Origin: Asterias rubens
Taxonomy: Eukaryota; Echinodermata; Asteroidea; Forcipulatida; Asteriidae
NCBI RefSeq assembly: GCF_902459465.1
Contig: NC_047063.1
Location: 12,089,343 to 12,153,342, forward strand
DNA: 64,000 nt
Direction: 5' to 3'
In this document: piece by piece, positions 1 to 10,311 of the stretch
Position numbering within the stretch: the first letter of the stretch is position 1
Layout: each line of letters opens with the position of its first letter
Notes under the pieces: generated by a model
Seen by the model: the letters and a program-made list of their open reading frames with translations, nothing else
Told to the model about the DNA's origin: nothing
The model's database searches: none
Position numbers and translations under genes: made by a program

Positions 1-78
1 ACAGTAATTAACCAGATATTGGGTGGCATAAAAAGACAACAACGTTACCTTCGCTTTTTCACGTCTTGATTCGCCTGA

Positions 79-170
79 ACCAATAACAACAACACCAGAC
101 ATTACACCAACCCTCCATTATGTGACCACGTGATTTGCTAATAGACGAGCCGAGCGATATAAAAAAGCAC
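79..170 (+). promoter_or_regulatory. Candidate proximal promoter of GPCR copy 1 (E-box plus TATA)
   Basis: A CACGTG palindrome at 127-132 is followed by TATAAAAA at 158-165, about 109 bp before the ATG at 267. Nearly the same block, with the same spacing, precedes GPCR copy 3 at 13890-14000. Conservation between two paralogues and the TATA spacing support a core promoter. No transcript evidence is available. Confidence 0.5.
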
Positions 171-266
171 AAGCGTGTTTCCTGTTATCTTTTGATGAAC
201 ATCTTCAAACGAAAGTTACCATTTTCATGTCAGTCTGGAGTGTTCAAGTACAACAGCAGTAACAAC

Positions 267-774
267 ATGGAAGACCTATCGTCAGCATTCAATAAATTCA
301 ACCCAATTTTTGAACGACACCAAGCTTGAACCTGCCTTCGTTCAGCTTGGTGTAAATATATTCCGGATAAGTTGCTATACACTTATTCTATTACTTGGTG
401 TTCCTGGTAACTCTCTCATCCTCCGCGTGTACTGGACCAAGACTCTGAAGACAAGCACCCACGTTTTCATCATAACACTGGCCTTGGCTGATCTTGCCTT
501 CTGCCTTATCAAATTAGTCAACATTGTGTGGCAAGGTTTACTCATGATGGGACACGAAATACCCGTTGTTATACGGCTTTTTGGAGCATTTGATGCGACT
601 GCCATTGGTACCTCCATTATGATAACGGCAGTGATTGCAGAAGATCGCTACGACTGCGTCTGCCGTCCACATCGGCGGTTCTTCACGCACAGACGGGGTA
701 AGATAGCAGCCTGGGCATCGATCTTGTTCTCAGTTCTCATAACTAGCCCACAGTTTAGGAGTATTCCTGATTAA
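267..774 (+). pseudogene. GPCR copy 1: 5' fragment (TM1-TM4), frameshifted
   Basis: This matches the first half of the intact receptor at 10312-11466. The ATG at 267 opens the same MxDxSSAFN start, but a net 4-nt insertion near 290 shifts the frame to a TGA. The receptor frame resumes around 310 and covers TM1 (GVPGNSLI), TM2 (LALADLA) and TM3 with EDRYDC, where the intact gene has VDRYDC. The match fails after TM4 near 750, a stop follows at 772-774, and then a 22-bp minisatellite begins where TM5-TM7 should be. It is a degenerate gene fragment, not a working receptor. Confidence 0.8.
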
Positions 775-779
775 TCCCT

Positions 780-1340
780 CACAGTGGTGGTGTTTCTCTT
801 TCACAGAGGTGGTGTTTCTCGTTCACAGTGGTAGTGTTTCTCTTTCACATGGTAGTGTTTCTCTTTCGCGGTGGTAGTGTTTATCATTCACAGTGGTGGT
901 GTTTCTCTTTCACAGTGGTGGTGTTTCTCTTTCACAGTGGTGGTGTTTCTCTTTCACGGTGATAGTGTTTCTCTTTCACGGTGGTAGTGTTTCTCTTTCA
1001 CGAGATAGTGTTTCTCTTTCATAGTGGTGGTGTTTCTCTTTCACGGTAGTAGTGTTTCTCTTTCACGGTGGTAGTGTTTCTCTTTCACGAGATAGTGCTT
1101 CTCTTTCACGGTGGTAGTGTTTCTCTTTCACAGTGGTGGTGTTTCTCTTTCACAGTGGTGGTATTTCTTTTTCACAGTGGTGGTGTTTCTCTTTCACGGT
1201 GGTAGTGTTTCTCTTTTACAGAGGTGGTGTTTCTCTTTCACGGTGGCAGTGTTTCTCTTTCACAGTGGTGGTGTGTCTCTTTCACAGTGGTGGTGTTTCT
1301 CTTTCACGGTAGTGGTGTTTCTCTTTCACATGGAAGTATT
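780..1340. repeat. 22-bp minisatellite, about 25 units
   Basis: Imperfect tandem units of the form TTTCTCTTTCACAGTGGTGG plus TG repeat every 22 bp, with A/G changes and a few shortened units such as TTTCACGAGATAGTG. The array sits directly after the truncated GPCR copy 1. The 96-residue open frame across it (1111-1401) is low complexity and is not called a gene. Confidence 0.9.
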
Positions 1341-1808
1341 TCTCTCCCACCTGGTTGTCGCCACTAGAAAACCAAAGTTGTCTATAAAGCTTACATTGTA
1401 ACCGGCTTTTAGATCTTAGACACAACCATTATAGAGTCACTGAAACCACTTTGTTGATCTCGTACAATCAACCTCCGAAGAATTGTGCTATTAAGGGAAT
1501 TATAAGGGTAGCGACGAGTTCTTAAACTGCCGTTTACAACCGGCCGGAGGCTCGGGCCTTTATCGCACGGTCACGGCATTGTGCAATTCGCTATTCGGTT
1601 CAACCGCTCGTATCTTCAAAAAGAAAATCATGAAAGGGTTCTTATCCTTTTTACTAAGGATCCAAATTAAACTGTTGTGTTGCTGGGAATAAACAAGCAT
1701 ATTTGTAAAAACTTCGGGGCTTTTGAAGTGATTGCACAATTTAACAATTCATTTCGTTATATTCGATGGGCAAAAATTACGCCTATTGGTGAAAACAAAC
1801 CATGCTGA

Positions 1809-1837
1809 GTCAAGGCATTCTACCTCCATGGTCAAGG
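1809..1837. mobile_element. 15-bp insertion with 7-bp target duplication (footprint-like)
   Basis: CATTCTACCTCCATG at 1816-1830 lies between two perfect copies of GTCAAGG (1809-1815 and 1831-1837). The insert matches CAT plus the last 12 bases of the 26-bp palindrome at 55910-55935, so it reads as a deleted form of the same sequence. See the insertions at 37297 and 55903. Confidence 0.65.
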
Positions 1838-1879
1838 GAACTATAATTCGTGTACAGTATAATATTCTTAATAATAATG

Positions 1880-2258
1880 ATCATTATAGGTTTTCTCGGT
1901 CAATTTATGAAATGAGCAGCCATTTAATTTTCATGCGTTCAAATTAAAGCTATTTTGCCTCTCCGGTTTTTACTGCGTTTCAAATTCAGAATTCGGCCCT
2001 TCAATTTCGTTTGGAGGCATTCAAGTTCCAAACACACTCATTCTTTTTCATGACACACAATCATCATTCAATTTAGCAAAGCTAGTACGACTGGAGATTG
2101 TGCTGATTTAATCATTTTCAATTTTGTAAAGGCAACCAATTTCGCTCAACGAGGATTCAAATAAGTACACTGGAGAGGCAAAACAGCTTTAATTCGAACG
2201 CATGAAAATGAAACTGGCAGCTTATTTGCCGCATTTGACCGAGAAAACCTATATTAAT
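1880..2258. mobile_element. Foldback/MITE-like element with about 80-bp inverted arms
   Basis: A left arm at about 1884-1962 (starting TATAGGTTTTCTCGGTCAA and ending near GCCTCTCC) is matched in inverse by about 2172-2255 (GGAGAGGCAAAACAGC to GAGAAAACCTATA). The 200-bp centre shows no coding frame. The outer boundaries are approximate and no clear target duplication was found. Confidence 0.6.
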
Positions 2259-3231
2259 TACCTGGCCATTCTGATAAAATAATTTTACAAAAAGGCTGGC
2301 TCATAATACTTTATTAACTCACTCAGAATTCATGAAAAAAAAATCCGTTTTATTTTCTTCTCTCATGATCTTCGTTTGAACCTTTCTTTAAGTTCTTGGA
2401 TTAAAGGCTCTGAACACATCGTCAAAGACCAGTATTCTCACTTGGTGTATCCGAAAACATGCATAAAATAACAAACCTGTGAAAATTCGTTACCGAAGTT
2501 GGAAGAGAATATTAAAAGAAGAAAAAACATTCTCGTTGCACTACTTTGTGTGCTTTCAGATGCGTAGCAAAAGGCTTCAAGTCTTTTATCATTTGAATGA
2601 GAGATTAACTTTTTCTCAAACACTATACGCCTCTCTTAATACAGCACAATTCTTACCCAAAGTGAGGCTATGGGCGCACGTTCCTCATCACTTGCAGTGG
2701 CTGCGCCCTTCGCCTCGTTTTGAATTAGCATTGTGACGTACCTCATGCATAAATATTAAGAGAGGCGTATGTTACTTAAGAGGTAACCGTTACTCACAAT
2801 GATTTATACTATCAACAACTCTCCACTGCTTGTTACCAATAAGTTTTTTATACTATAACAATTATGTGGATTAATTACCAATAATGTACAGTGCCTTTCA
2901 TTCAGCATGACGTTGTGTGTTATTTCTTTGAAGTACTATCCATGATATAGGTCTGTATTACATTTAGTCCGGCATTTCAGTATCAACTAATGCAAAATCA
3001 AGCCAAACCAATTCAAAGGAATTTCGACGTCTTGAGCAATTGATTCCGGTTTGTCAAGATTTACGTGGAAAGAGGTGCAACACAAAACACCATCGCACTG
3101 TGACACAACAATAATATAATGACACTATAATTTCTGCGAAAATTTACGTTGGTGTTATTTAACACCCTGAAGATGTTGAAATTTGATTCTCTTTTTAGTA
3201 ATATTATGTGACAACACCTATGTTGTCAAAG

Positions 3232-3582
3232 TTAAAGGAACATTACATTGTTGGTTTTTGCTATCATAACAGTTGCTGGCAGTGTAAGCACTTTATGTAA
3301 TCCACCATATAAATAAACTGACAAACCTGTAGAAGTTTGAGATCGATCGGTCATCTGGGCCACGAGAGAATAGTGAAGAACCGATTACAAATTTAACATT
3401 GCATTGATGCCAAAATAAAAATAAGGAAAACGCTCGATGAGCGACAAACTCGAAACGCGAATTTATATTATTTTCATTCTCATCAAATATGACATTTCAG
3501 ACAAAATATTTCAAGGGATGTTTTCAACTATCATTATCATTAGACCGTGTAAGTTTTATGTAAATCTGTGATCTTCACGTTT
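3232..3582. repeat. Interspersed repeat, second copy at 41478-41803
   Basis: Shared blocks with 41478-41803 include GTTGCTGGCAGT, CATCTGGGCCACGAGA, ATCAAATATGACATTTCAGAC and GTAAATCTGTGATCTT in the same order. It is a non-coding element, probably a MITE, diverged between the copies. Confidence 0.6.
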
Positions 3583-3699
3583 TTTTGTTTCTTACAAATT
3601 CTGTAACGTTTCTTTAATACCTCATTTCTTGCACTGTATTCAGGAGATGCATAGATGGGAATCACTCATTTCAAAAAACCTCGCCGTCTAAGAAAAACA

Positions 3700-3948
3700 G
3701 GGCCCAATTTCATGGCTCTGCTTACCGCCGAATTCTGCGCTTACGATCACGATTCCCCGCTCACGTGCAAGCGCCGAATTTCTGCGCTAGTCTTGTAAGC
3801 GTAGAATGCCTAGTAACGTTGAGTAGCACGCACAGAGGCCCAAATTCGCCGCTAACCCGTGAAATACGCTTTCCGTAAGCACAAAATTCACTGCTTCCGT
3901 AAGCGCCGATTCTGTGCTTACGGTAAGCAGAGCCATGAAATTGGGCCC
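3700..3948. mobile_element. MITE with GGGCCCAATTTCAT termini
   Basis: The ends are inverted (GGGCCCAATTTCATGGCTCT and its complement), 249 bp apart. The same termini frame 61144-61371, and degraded copies occur at about 43711-43881 and 50567-50620. The interior has no open frame of note. Confidence 0.7.
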
Positions 3949-4000
3949 AGGTCTGAACAAAAAAAGTCCCCATACCAATCAAAACTCAGTATGGTGTTAA

Positions 4001-4156
4001 TAGACCTTTTCGCAAACACCGGGGCGCGCGCGTAAAGCTTGGAATTAGGTGCATTGTGGTCTTGCTGGTATCCAAATTTGATCCATATATATCCCACAAT
4101 GCACCTCATTCAACAGTCTGCGCTTGCGCATTGGTATTTGCGATAAGGTCTATGTG
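4001..4156. mobile_element. Short MITE with TAGACCTT..AAGGTCTA ends
   Basis: TAGACCTTTTCGCAAACACC at the left is mirrored by GTATTTGCGATAAGGTCTA at the right. An inner pair GTGCATTGTGG / CCACAATGCAC is also inverted, so the unit can fold on itself. Confidence 0.6.
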
Positions 4157-4675
4157 GAACACCATTTTGCCAAAGTCACTCCCTCTTCGCTTCTTTCAAC
4201 AAAGAAGCGTGTTTTACAAAACAATGCAAAACGAAACAGAACAGAGCAGAACAGAACAGAAAAAGTGCACGATGTTTTATTGCCAAATAGAATTCGTTTA
4301 TGTCTTCACTTCTCTACACGAAGTTCACCCATTGCCGTCATAATAAAATCAAAGGTAGGGGGCCTACCATGACAATTTTTTTGAAATTAAATCAACCTTT
4401 CATCCGAACAGACTCACAAAGCTTCAATTATTCCGTAATTGGTGAATTGGTGACCGCGGCACTTCTTTGTTGAGTTTAGTACAATGAATTCCTCATTGTT
4501 AGACTGTTGGACAGTGATGTTATCAATAATAAAGCCATATTTTTATAAGACTAGCTGGGACCTTCGTCAGAGGCATAAACAATAAAGGCATACACAAATA
4601 TAGCAAAAATGGAGCAAGAGATTGATGGGAGGTATAACACAAAGCCGGCATATCTAATAATATAGCCTACCTCAA

Positions 4676-5230
4676 AATCTCACTCTGATGTCTCGAAATC
4701 AAATTCGTGGAAAATTACTTCTTTCTCAAAAAATACATTACTTCAGAGGGATCCGTTTCTCACAATGATTTATACTACCAACAGCTCTCCATGGCTTGTT
4801 ATCAGAGTACGTTGTTGTGCTAACAATTATTTTGAGTAATTACCAATAGTGTTCACTGCATTTATTATGCAGACGATGGGATGGCAAATATATGACAGAA
4901 CCTTGAAGCGAATATATAAACTATTGTACGCCTTACGTAATAAATAGTATCTGCTCCACAGATACCTCGTAAAAACGGGGCTCATTAGAAAACATATTGC
5001 TTGCCACAGCGAACCTTAGGTGCGTTTGGGATGCACTTACAAGGTTCTTAAAGGGAAGGTACACGTTTGGTAATTGTCAAAGACCAGTCTTCTCACTTGG
5101 TGTATCCCAACATAAGCATAATTTGCAAGCCTGTGAAAATTTGAGCTAATTTGGTCATCGAAGTTTCGAGAAAATGATCAGAGAAAAGCACCCTTGTTGG
5201 ATGAATTTGTGTCCTTTCAGATAGAAACAA
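4676..5230. repeat. Fragments of the TTAA MITE family A
   Basis: Bases 4676-4862 match the right half of family A (GAGGGAnCCGTTTCTCACAATG through ATTACCAATAGTGTnCACTGC). Bases 5048-5230 match its left half (GGTAATTGTCAAAGACCAGT, CTCACTTGGTGTATC). Both are truncated and diverged. Confidence 0.7.
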
Positions 5231-5599
5231 ATATTAACTAGACATAGTGCTTTTTGTTAATTACAAAAACACGGTGTTCGGTTGGACGTTACGTGATGAC
5301 GTGGTTCAAAAACATTGAACCATAAAGATGTTTTTTATACAATGTGTCGTTATTTTATAGTTAAATGTGCATTACAGATTTGAGAATCCCCTTAAAATGT
5401 TTTAGAAAAGTGTGCCATAATGCGATCGTTAATGCAAAGCCACCCCGGATTTTTAGGTTTAGTTTTTCAACTGAAAATCTTATGTCACGATAAAAAGCCG
5501 GTTCTAAACGAAAGCAAGGTCAAACACTAACAAAATACTTTTGTCGTGGAAAAGACCATAAAAATAGCTTATTGGTAGCATTTGTGATTCTCAAGTTGG

Positions 5600-6160
5600 A
5601 TATGCCCCCCAAATTGCGCGCCATATGATTTTTACAAATTTTAAACTTTGATTTATTGTAGTTTAATGCCCGATGACGTCATTATTACATAGTTAGGTCT
5701 GTGGTGTCTTGATACCAAGGTTCACCTATCTGTTGAGTTTCAACGTTCAAATCAATCTCAATCTTGAGTTATTCCGTAGATAAGCTCGAAAGTTTTTTTT
5801 TTATAAAAAAAACACAAAGGCAAACTTTGATCCAGGGTAACGACCCGGAAGTTAACGTCGTACGATTTTTGCGTTAACTTTTCAAATGTTGTCCAAGTCT
5901 TTATCTGTTTGATGCCTAAGTATGAACATCATAGCTTTTATATTCGTTGAGATACAGCAACAAGCAAATGGTAATTTTTCAACATTAAAAACCTTGTCAT
6001 GACGTCATTAATGTCGTCATCATTCCAAAAAAGTGGCGGTTTCATCTACTCACTATTGCCGATATTACACAGTAAGTTTTCAAATTGTACAAGCTTTACT
6101 TTTGTTTAAAATTGCTTGGGAAGGTTCAGAGGTAAAGAAGAACACGAGGAAAATTAAATC
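5600..6160. repeat. CRE-rich interspersed repeat, copy 1
   Basis: Closely matches 7830-8500 (blocks include GTTAACTTTTCAAATGTTGT, AGTCTTTATCT, AACATCATAGC and AAAGTGGCGGTTTCATCTAC). It carries TGACGTCA palindromes near 5673 and 5999. No open frame is shared between copies, so it is non-coding or decayed. Ends are approximate. Confidence 0.65.
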
Positions 6161-6897
6161 TATGACAGATTGTTGATAGCTTTTTAATTTTCACAGAAAG
6201 TAAAAGCGTAAATCTATTACATTTATACCTTTCTTTGCACAGAAAACAAATGCTAAGGTTAATACTTATTAAAGCGATGTATTTTATTAGTAAAGAGCTA
6301 ACTATGTGCAAAGTTTGAAGGTTTTGTGATCCTTGTGATGTTTAACTCAAGAGTAAACTTCTTAAAAGGTTAACTGGATTTGGGGAAACTTTATACGAAA
6401 CAACAGTTTACTAATTTTAGACTTGTGAAGTAAATAACTGTAAAAGACTTATTTATTAAGTATCACAGAGGTTTCGCAAGTGTACGATACGGATACAGAT
6501 ACAACTACGATAACTGGGATGCACGTTAGATTTTGTTAGGCATTAAATAAACACTTATTTTGAAAAGCAATGATTTGTACACAAAGCTTTACCGTGTAGC
6601 GCGCTAAACACTGCCGTGAGTGCCGGATAGAAACACCCTTCACGAGTCGATGTCACGAATCCGCTTCCAGGTGTTTGATCAAAACATAACCAATGTTCGT
6701 CTTTTTCTGGTTGCATTTTCTCACATAATTAAAAGTCATACGAATCAATGAAGTAGGTGGCCATCTCAGCGAAGCGTCGTCTTTAATTCCGTTTTGATAA
6801 TTAAGCCATGAGAAGGGCGAACAGGGGAACAATTTGACGCCGAATATGAGCGGACTTCAATTGTAAAATGTTGGTACACCATTAAACTAGCGCTACG

Positions 6898-7460
6898 TTA
6901 AGTAGGATTTGAAACCGGGGTGACCGTGGATATAGAAGATCCATTGGTCGGGAGAAGGGGGAGCCAGATGTCGCTGATGTGGAAGCCGATGTCTTGGGGT
7001 ACGGTGTCATGCTTGTGGATCTCTATGGCCTCTCTGATGCGTCTAGGGTGCCACGCCTGGATTGGAGCGATGATTTCTGCTGCTTCCCAGTTCACTCGGT
7101 GGTCAGTGATGTGGGAATGCTTGACGATGGCGGATTTATCGAAGTCACCCCTCCTTCCGTGTGCTCGGTGTTCCTTAAGTCTAGTGGGAAGGTTACGCCC
7201 GGTTTCCCCGACATAAACCTTACCACAATCGCATGGAATGCGATAGACTCCGGCACGGATGGAGGGGTCCTTCTTGTCCTTGTGCGATTGGAGAGAGCCA
7301 TGGAGTTTCTTCGGGGCGGAGTGGTATACCTTGATTCCTGCTTCCTTGAAGATGCGTTGGAGGCGATGAGAGGGGGGACCTAGGTATGGTAAACTAACTG
7401 TGGGTGTGTGTGTTTGACCTTGGGTATAGGAGACCCTTTGGTCGGGGGGGGGGGACGGGC
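6898..7460 (-). mobile_element. Penelope-like retroelement fragment with GIY-YIG endonuclease
   Basis: An uninterrupted minus-strand frame runs from about 7454 to the TAA at 6900-6898. It reads RVSYTQGQ..LPYLGPPSHRLQRIF, then GVYRIPCDCGKVYVGETGR, LPTRLKEHR, and later DKSAIVKHSHITDHRVNW. GVYxIPC..KVYVGETGR is the GIY-YIG core, and RLKEHR with AIVKHS..TDH is the form found at the C-terminus of Penelope-like retroelements, where it nicks target DNA. The reverse transcriptase is missing, so the copy is 5'-truncated. The direct repeat TAGCGCTACGTT flanks it (left 6888-6899, right about 7508-7519), as a target duplication would. Its last codon uses a base of the left repeat. Confidence 0.8.
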
Positions 7461-7829
7461 TTGCTTGTCTTGACTTGCTTGGCGTTAGCTTGTCTTGACT
7501 TGCTTTATAGCGCTACGTTGTAAGTACAATGACCTGAGACTTCACGCGTACAGTCAAACGATGCACTATTCCGAGCAGAACACACAGGCCTCGTGGACTG
7601 ATAAAGGTGTGATCAATGGAGCGGAACGGCCAGCCAAAGCGCTTTTGCAGTGTACGCAGTTATCACGCGGGTCAACACATCCGTGGGCTTTATCGTCCGA
7701 TTTCGACCAGAGTTTCAGGTCAAATTGGTATCATCTCTGTGGGAAAGTTTAAGCAGGATCACTCATCTATAACGGGATGCAAAATTTATGTTGAAATGTT
7801 ACGTAGTTTTAGAGATCAAAAATTGTAAA

Positions 7830-8590
7830 ATTGTTCAACTTTTGATTTGAACCGGAAGTCAAGGTCAAATGGGGTCATTTTGTGTGTAGCGCTTTTTGAA
7901 GTTTGATCGACCTGTCCGATGATATGTAGATTGTCAAAATCCACCAAGTGGTTCAGGAGTTATGATTTCTTTAAAATATTTAACTTTGATTTGTTGTAAT
8001 TCAAAACCTGATGACGTCATCATGACATCATTAAGTTTGTGTGGTCTTATTATTAAGGTTCAGTTGTCTGATGAGTTTCAATGTTAAATTCCATATCAAT
8101 CTTGAGTTATGAATTGTTTTACAAATTGTCTTTTTTTACAAAAAAAAACACAAAAAACACAAAGGCAGAGTTTGACCTTCCGGTACGACCGGAAGATGAG
8201 GTCATACGATTTTGGCGTTAACTTTTCAAATGTTGTCCAAGTCTTTATCTATCTGATGCGCAAGTATGAACATCATAGCATTCATATTCGTTGAGATACA
8301 GCGAAAAGCAAATGTCGTTTTTCAACTTTAAAAACCTTGCCATGACGTCATCAATGACGTCATCATTCCCAAAAAGTGGCGGTTTCATCTACTCACTATG
8401 CCTATGTACATAGTAAGTTTTAAGTTTGTACAAGCTTTACTTTTGTTTAAAATTGCTGGAGAAGGTTCGCAGGGAAAGAAGAACGCGAGGAAAAAAAAAC
8501 AGAACAATAACAATAGTTGTTCGGCTGTTGGCCGAACACCTAACAAGGAATACAAGACTTCTGGCTAGAAGTCTTTTATTATTTTAGCGA
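7830..8590. repeat. CRE-rich interspersed repeat, copy 2
   Basis: Parallel to 5600-6160 and longer to the right. TGACGTCA occurs near 8011, 8343 and 8355. Past 8500 come two hairpins, GTTCGGCTGTTGGCCGAAC and AGACTTCTGGCTAGAAGTCT. Hairpins near one end would fit a Helitron-like terminus, but no CTRR end could be fixed. Confidence 0.6.
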
Positions 8591-8860
8591 GAAATTACCT
8601 CTTACAAAATCACAAAATCTATGCTACTTTAGAGGGAGCTGTTTCTCACAACGTTTTATACTATCAACAGCTCTCATATCCTCGTTACCAAGTTAGTTTT
8701 CAAGTACATATTTGTTTTGAGTAATTACCAAACGTGTATACCTTCCCATTAATTCCTTGTTGTGTTCTTGGTCTGGTCTATCTTCAACATGTGTAGGATA
8801 TATTTAATGGGTCAATACATTATTGACTTTAATTCATTCCTTAAGAAAAAAAAGACATTT

Positions 8861-9240
8861 GAAAGCAGTGGACACTATTTGTAGTCACTCAAGATAATTA
8901 TCAGCATACAACCTCAATTGGTAACGAGTAATGGGGAGAGGTTGATAGTATATGATAGAAACGGCTCGCTCTGAAGTGACGTAGTTTTTGGGAAATAAGT
9001 AATTTTCCAAGAATTTGATTTCGAGACCTCAAGCTTAGAATTTGAGGTCTCGAAATCAAGCATCTGAAAGCACACAACTTCGTGTGACAAGGATGGTTTG
9101 TTTCATTCATAGTTATCTCGCAACTTCTATGACCGATTGAGCTCCACTTTTCACAGGTTTGTTATAATATGCATTTATTGAGATACACCAAGTGAGAAGA
9201 CTTGCCTTTGACACTATTATCAATAGTGTCAACTGCTTTC
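8861..9240. mobile_element. Family A MITE, full length, inverted orientation
   Basis: Ends AAAGCAGTGGACACTAT and ATAGTGTCAACTGCTTT. The internal palindrome around GAGACCTCAAGCTTAGAATT is typical of the family (full copies at 21771, 25277, 31884, 40508 and 44716). There is no coding capacity. Confidence 0.8.
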
Positions 9241-9536
9241 CCTAAATGAATAATCGAAAAGTTTGTAAAATTAAGGTTATTTCATTAATACGCATTTTAA
9301 GGTCAACTATCTACAATATACACACTGTAAAAATTGGGGTTTAAAATTGACACCATGCATATGCATGCTTGTACCGAACAGAGAATCAAAAACAACACCA
9401 AATGTAATTGTTTTGAAAGAAATTGATGGTACTTTGTTGGCATCAATTTTGTGACAATACCCATGGTGCCATTTGAACACCTCAGTTTATTGCAGTGATG
9501 CGGAATGGTTTTGTTGTGATCCTTGTTAAATCATAC

Positions 9537-9750
9537 GCTTGAGGTTAGTCTTGGTGCAAGACGTTTCTCGTTTCCTTTTCACGCACACCGCGGCCAATTC
9601 ACCGACAGCGCGCGCGCCGACTCACCTGACTTTAGTTCACTCACAACTATATATAAGTCAGGTGAGTCGGTGCGCGCGCTGTCGGTGAATTGGCCGCGGT
9701 GTGCGTGAAAAGGAAACGAGAAACGTCTTGCACCAAGACTAGCTTGAGGT
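9537..9750. mobile_element. 196-bp foldback MITE with 9-bp target duplication
   Basis: The element is 9546-9741, flanked by GCTTGAGGT at 9537-9545 and 9742-9750. Almost the whole element is an inverted repeat: TAGTCTTGGTGCAAGACG..., with a ..GGCCGCGGTGTGCGTGAA.. arm and a loop around ACAACTATATATA. The termini match the 148-bp inverted repeats of the 5.2-kb element at 32761-38008, which also has a 9-bp duplication. This copy is its non-autonomous relative. Confidence 0.85.
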
Positions 9751-9857
9751 ACGCATCACTCGGTCCAACTTGATTTTAAAACATGTATTATGTGAGGTGA
9801 TAAAAGAAGGCATAATAATTGTTAAACCGAATGGAACAAGAATAATAACTATGCAGT

Positions 9858-10023
9858 GAAGATTGCATAATTCAAATTGCCTTGTGCTTGGTTGGCTTTA
9901 ACAATGCTATGATTTCTGACTATATGCCGCCGGGCTAGGGAAGATTGCATAATTCAAATTGCCTTGTGCTTGGTTGGCTTTAACAATGCTATGATTTCTG
10001 ACTATATGCCGCCGGGCTAGGGA
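9858..10023. repeat. Tandem duplication of an 83-bp block upstream of the intact GPCR
   Basis: Two near-identical copies run from GAAGATTGCATAATTCAAAT to ATGCCGCCGGGCTAGGG, and a diverged third copy lies at 13525-13597 upstream of GPCR copy 3. Each holds CTTGGTTGGCTTTAACAATG. Its position upstream of two paralogues suggests it is part of the duplicated gene unit and possibly distal regulatory DNA. Confidence 0.75.
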
Positions 10024-10311
10024 AAAGTCAAAATGTACTCCTGAGAGCTTAAACAACAGGCACGATTAGATGCATAGGTATATAGTATAAGTACTGATAA
10101 CACCCGTCGATTCATGATTCCTGTCGACGCACACGATCCGTCTGGGACCAATGTCACTAACTTTTATATTCCGGCGGCCAAGTGCTATCCTATTGAAATA
10201 GCCCAATGGGATACGTTTAGAAAGACATCACCGTCTATTGTTGCTTCATTATATGAAAAGGGATGATTTTCATGTCAGTCTAAAGCGTTCGTGTACAACA
10301 GCAGTAACAAC

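Noticed and set aside
1111-1401. 96-codon open frame rich in Phe/Val/Ser
   Set aside because: It lies within the 22-bp minisatellite, low complexity, with no start context or homology.
6920-7383. 98- and 134-codon plus-strand frames
   Set aside because: They are antisense shadows of the Penelope-type GIY-YIG frame on the minus strand, which has clear motifs.
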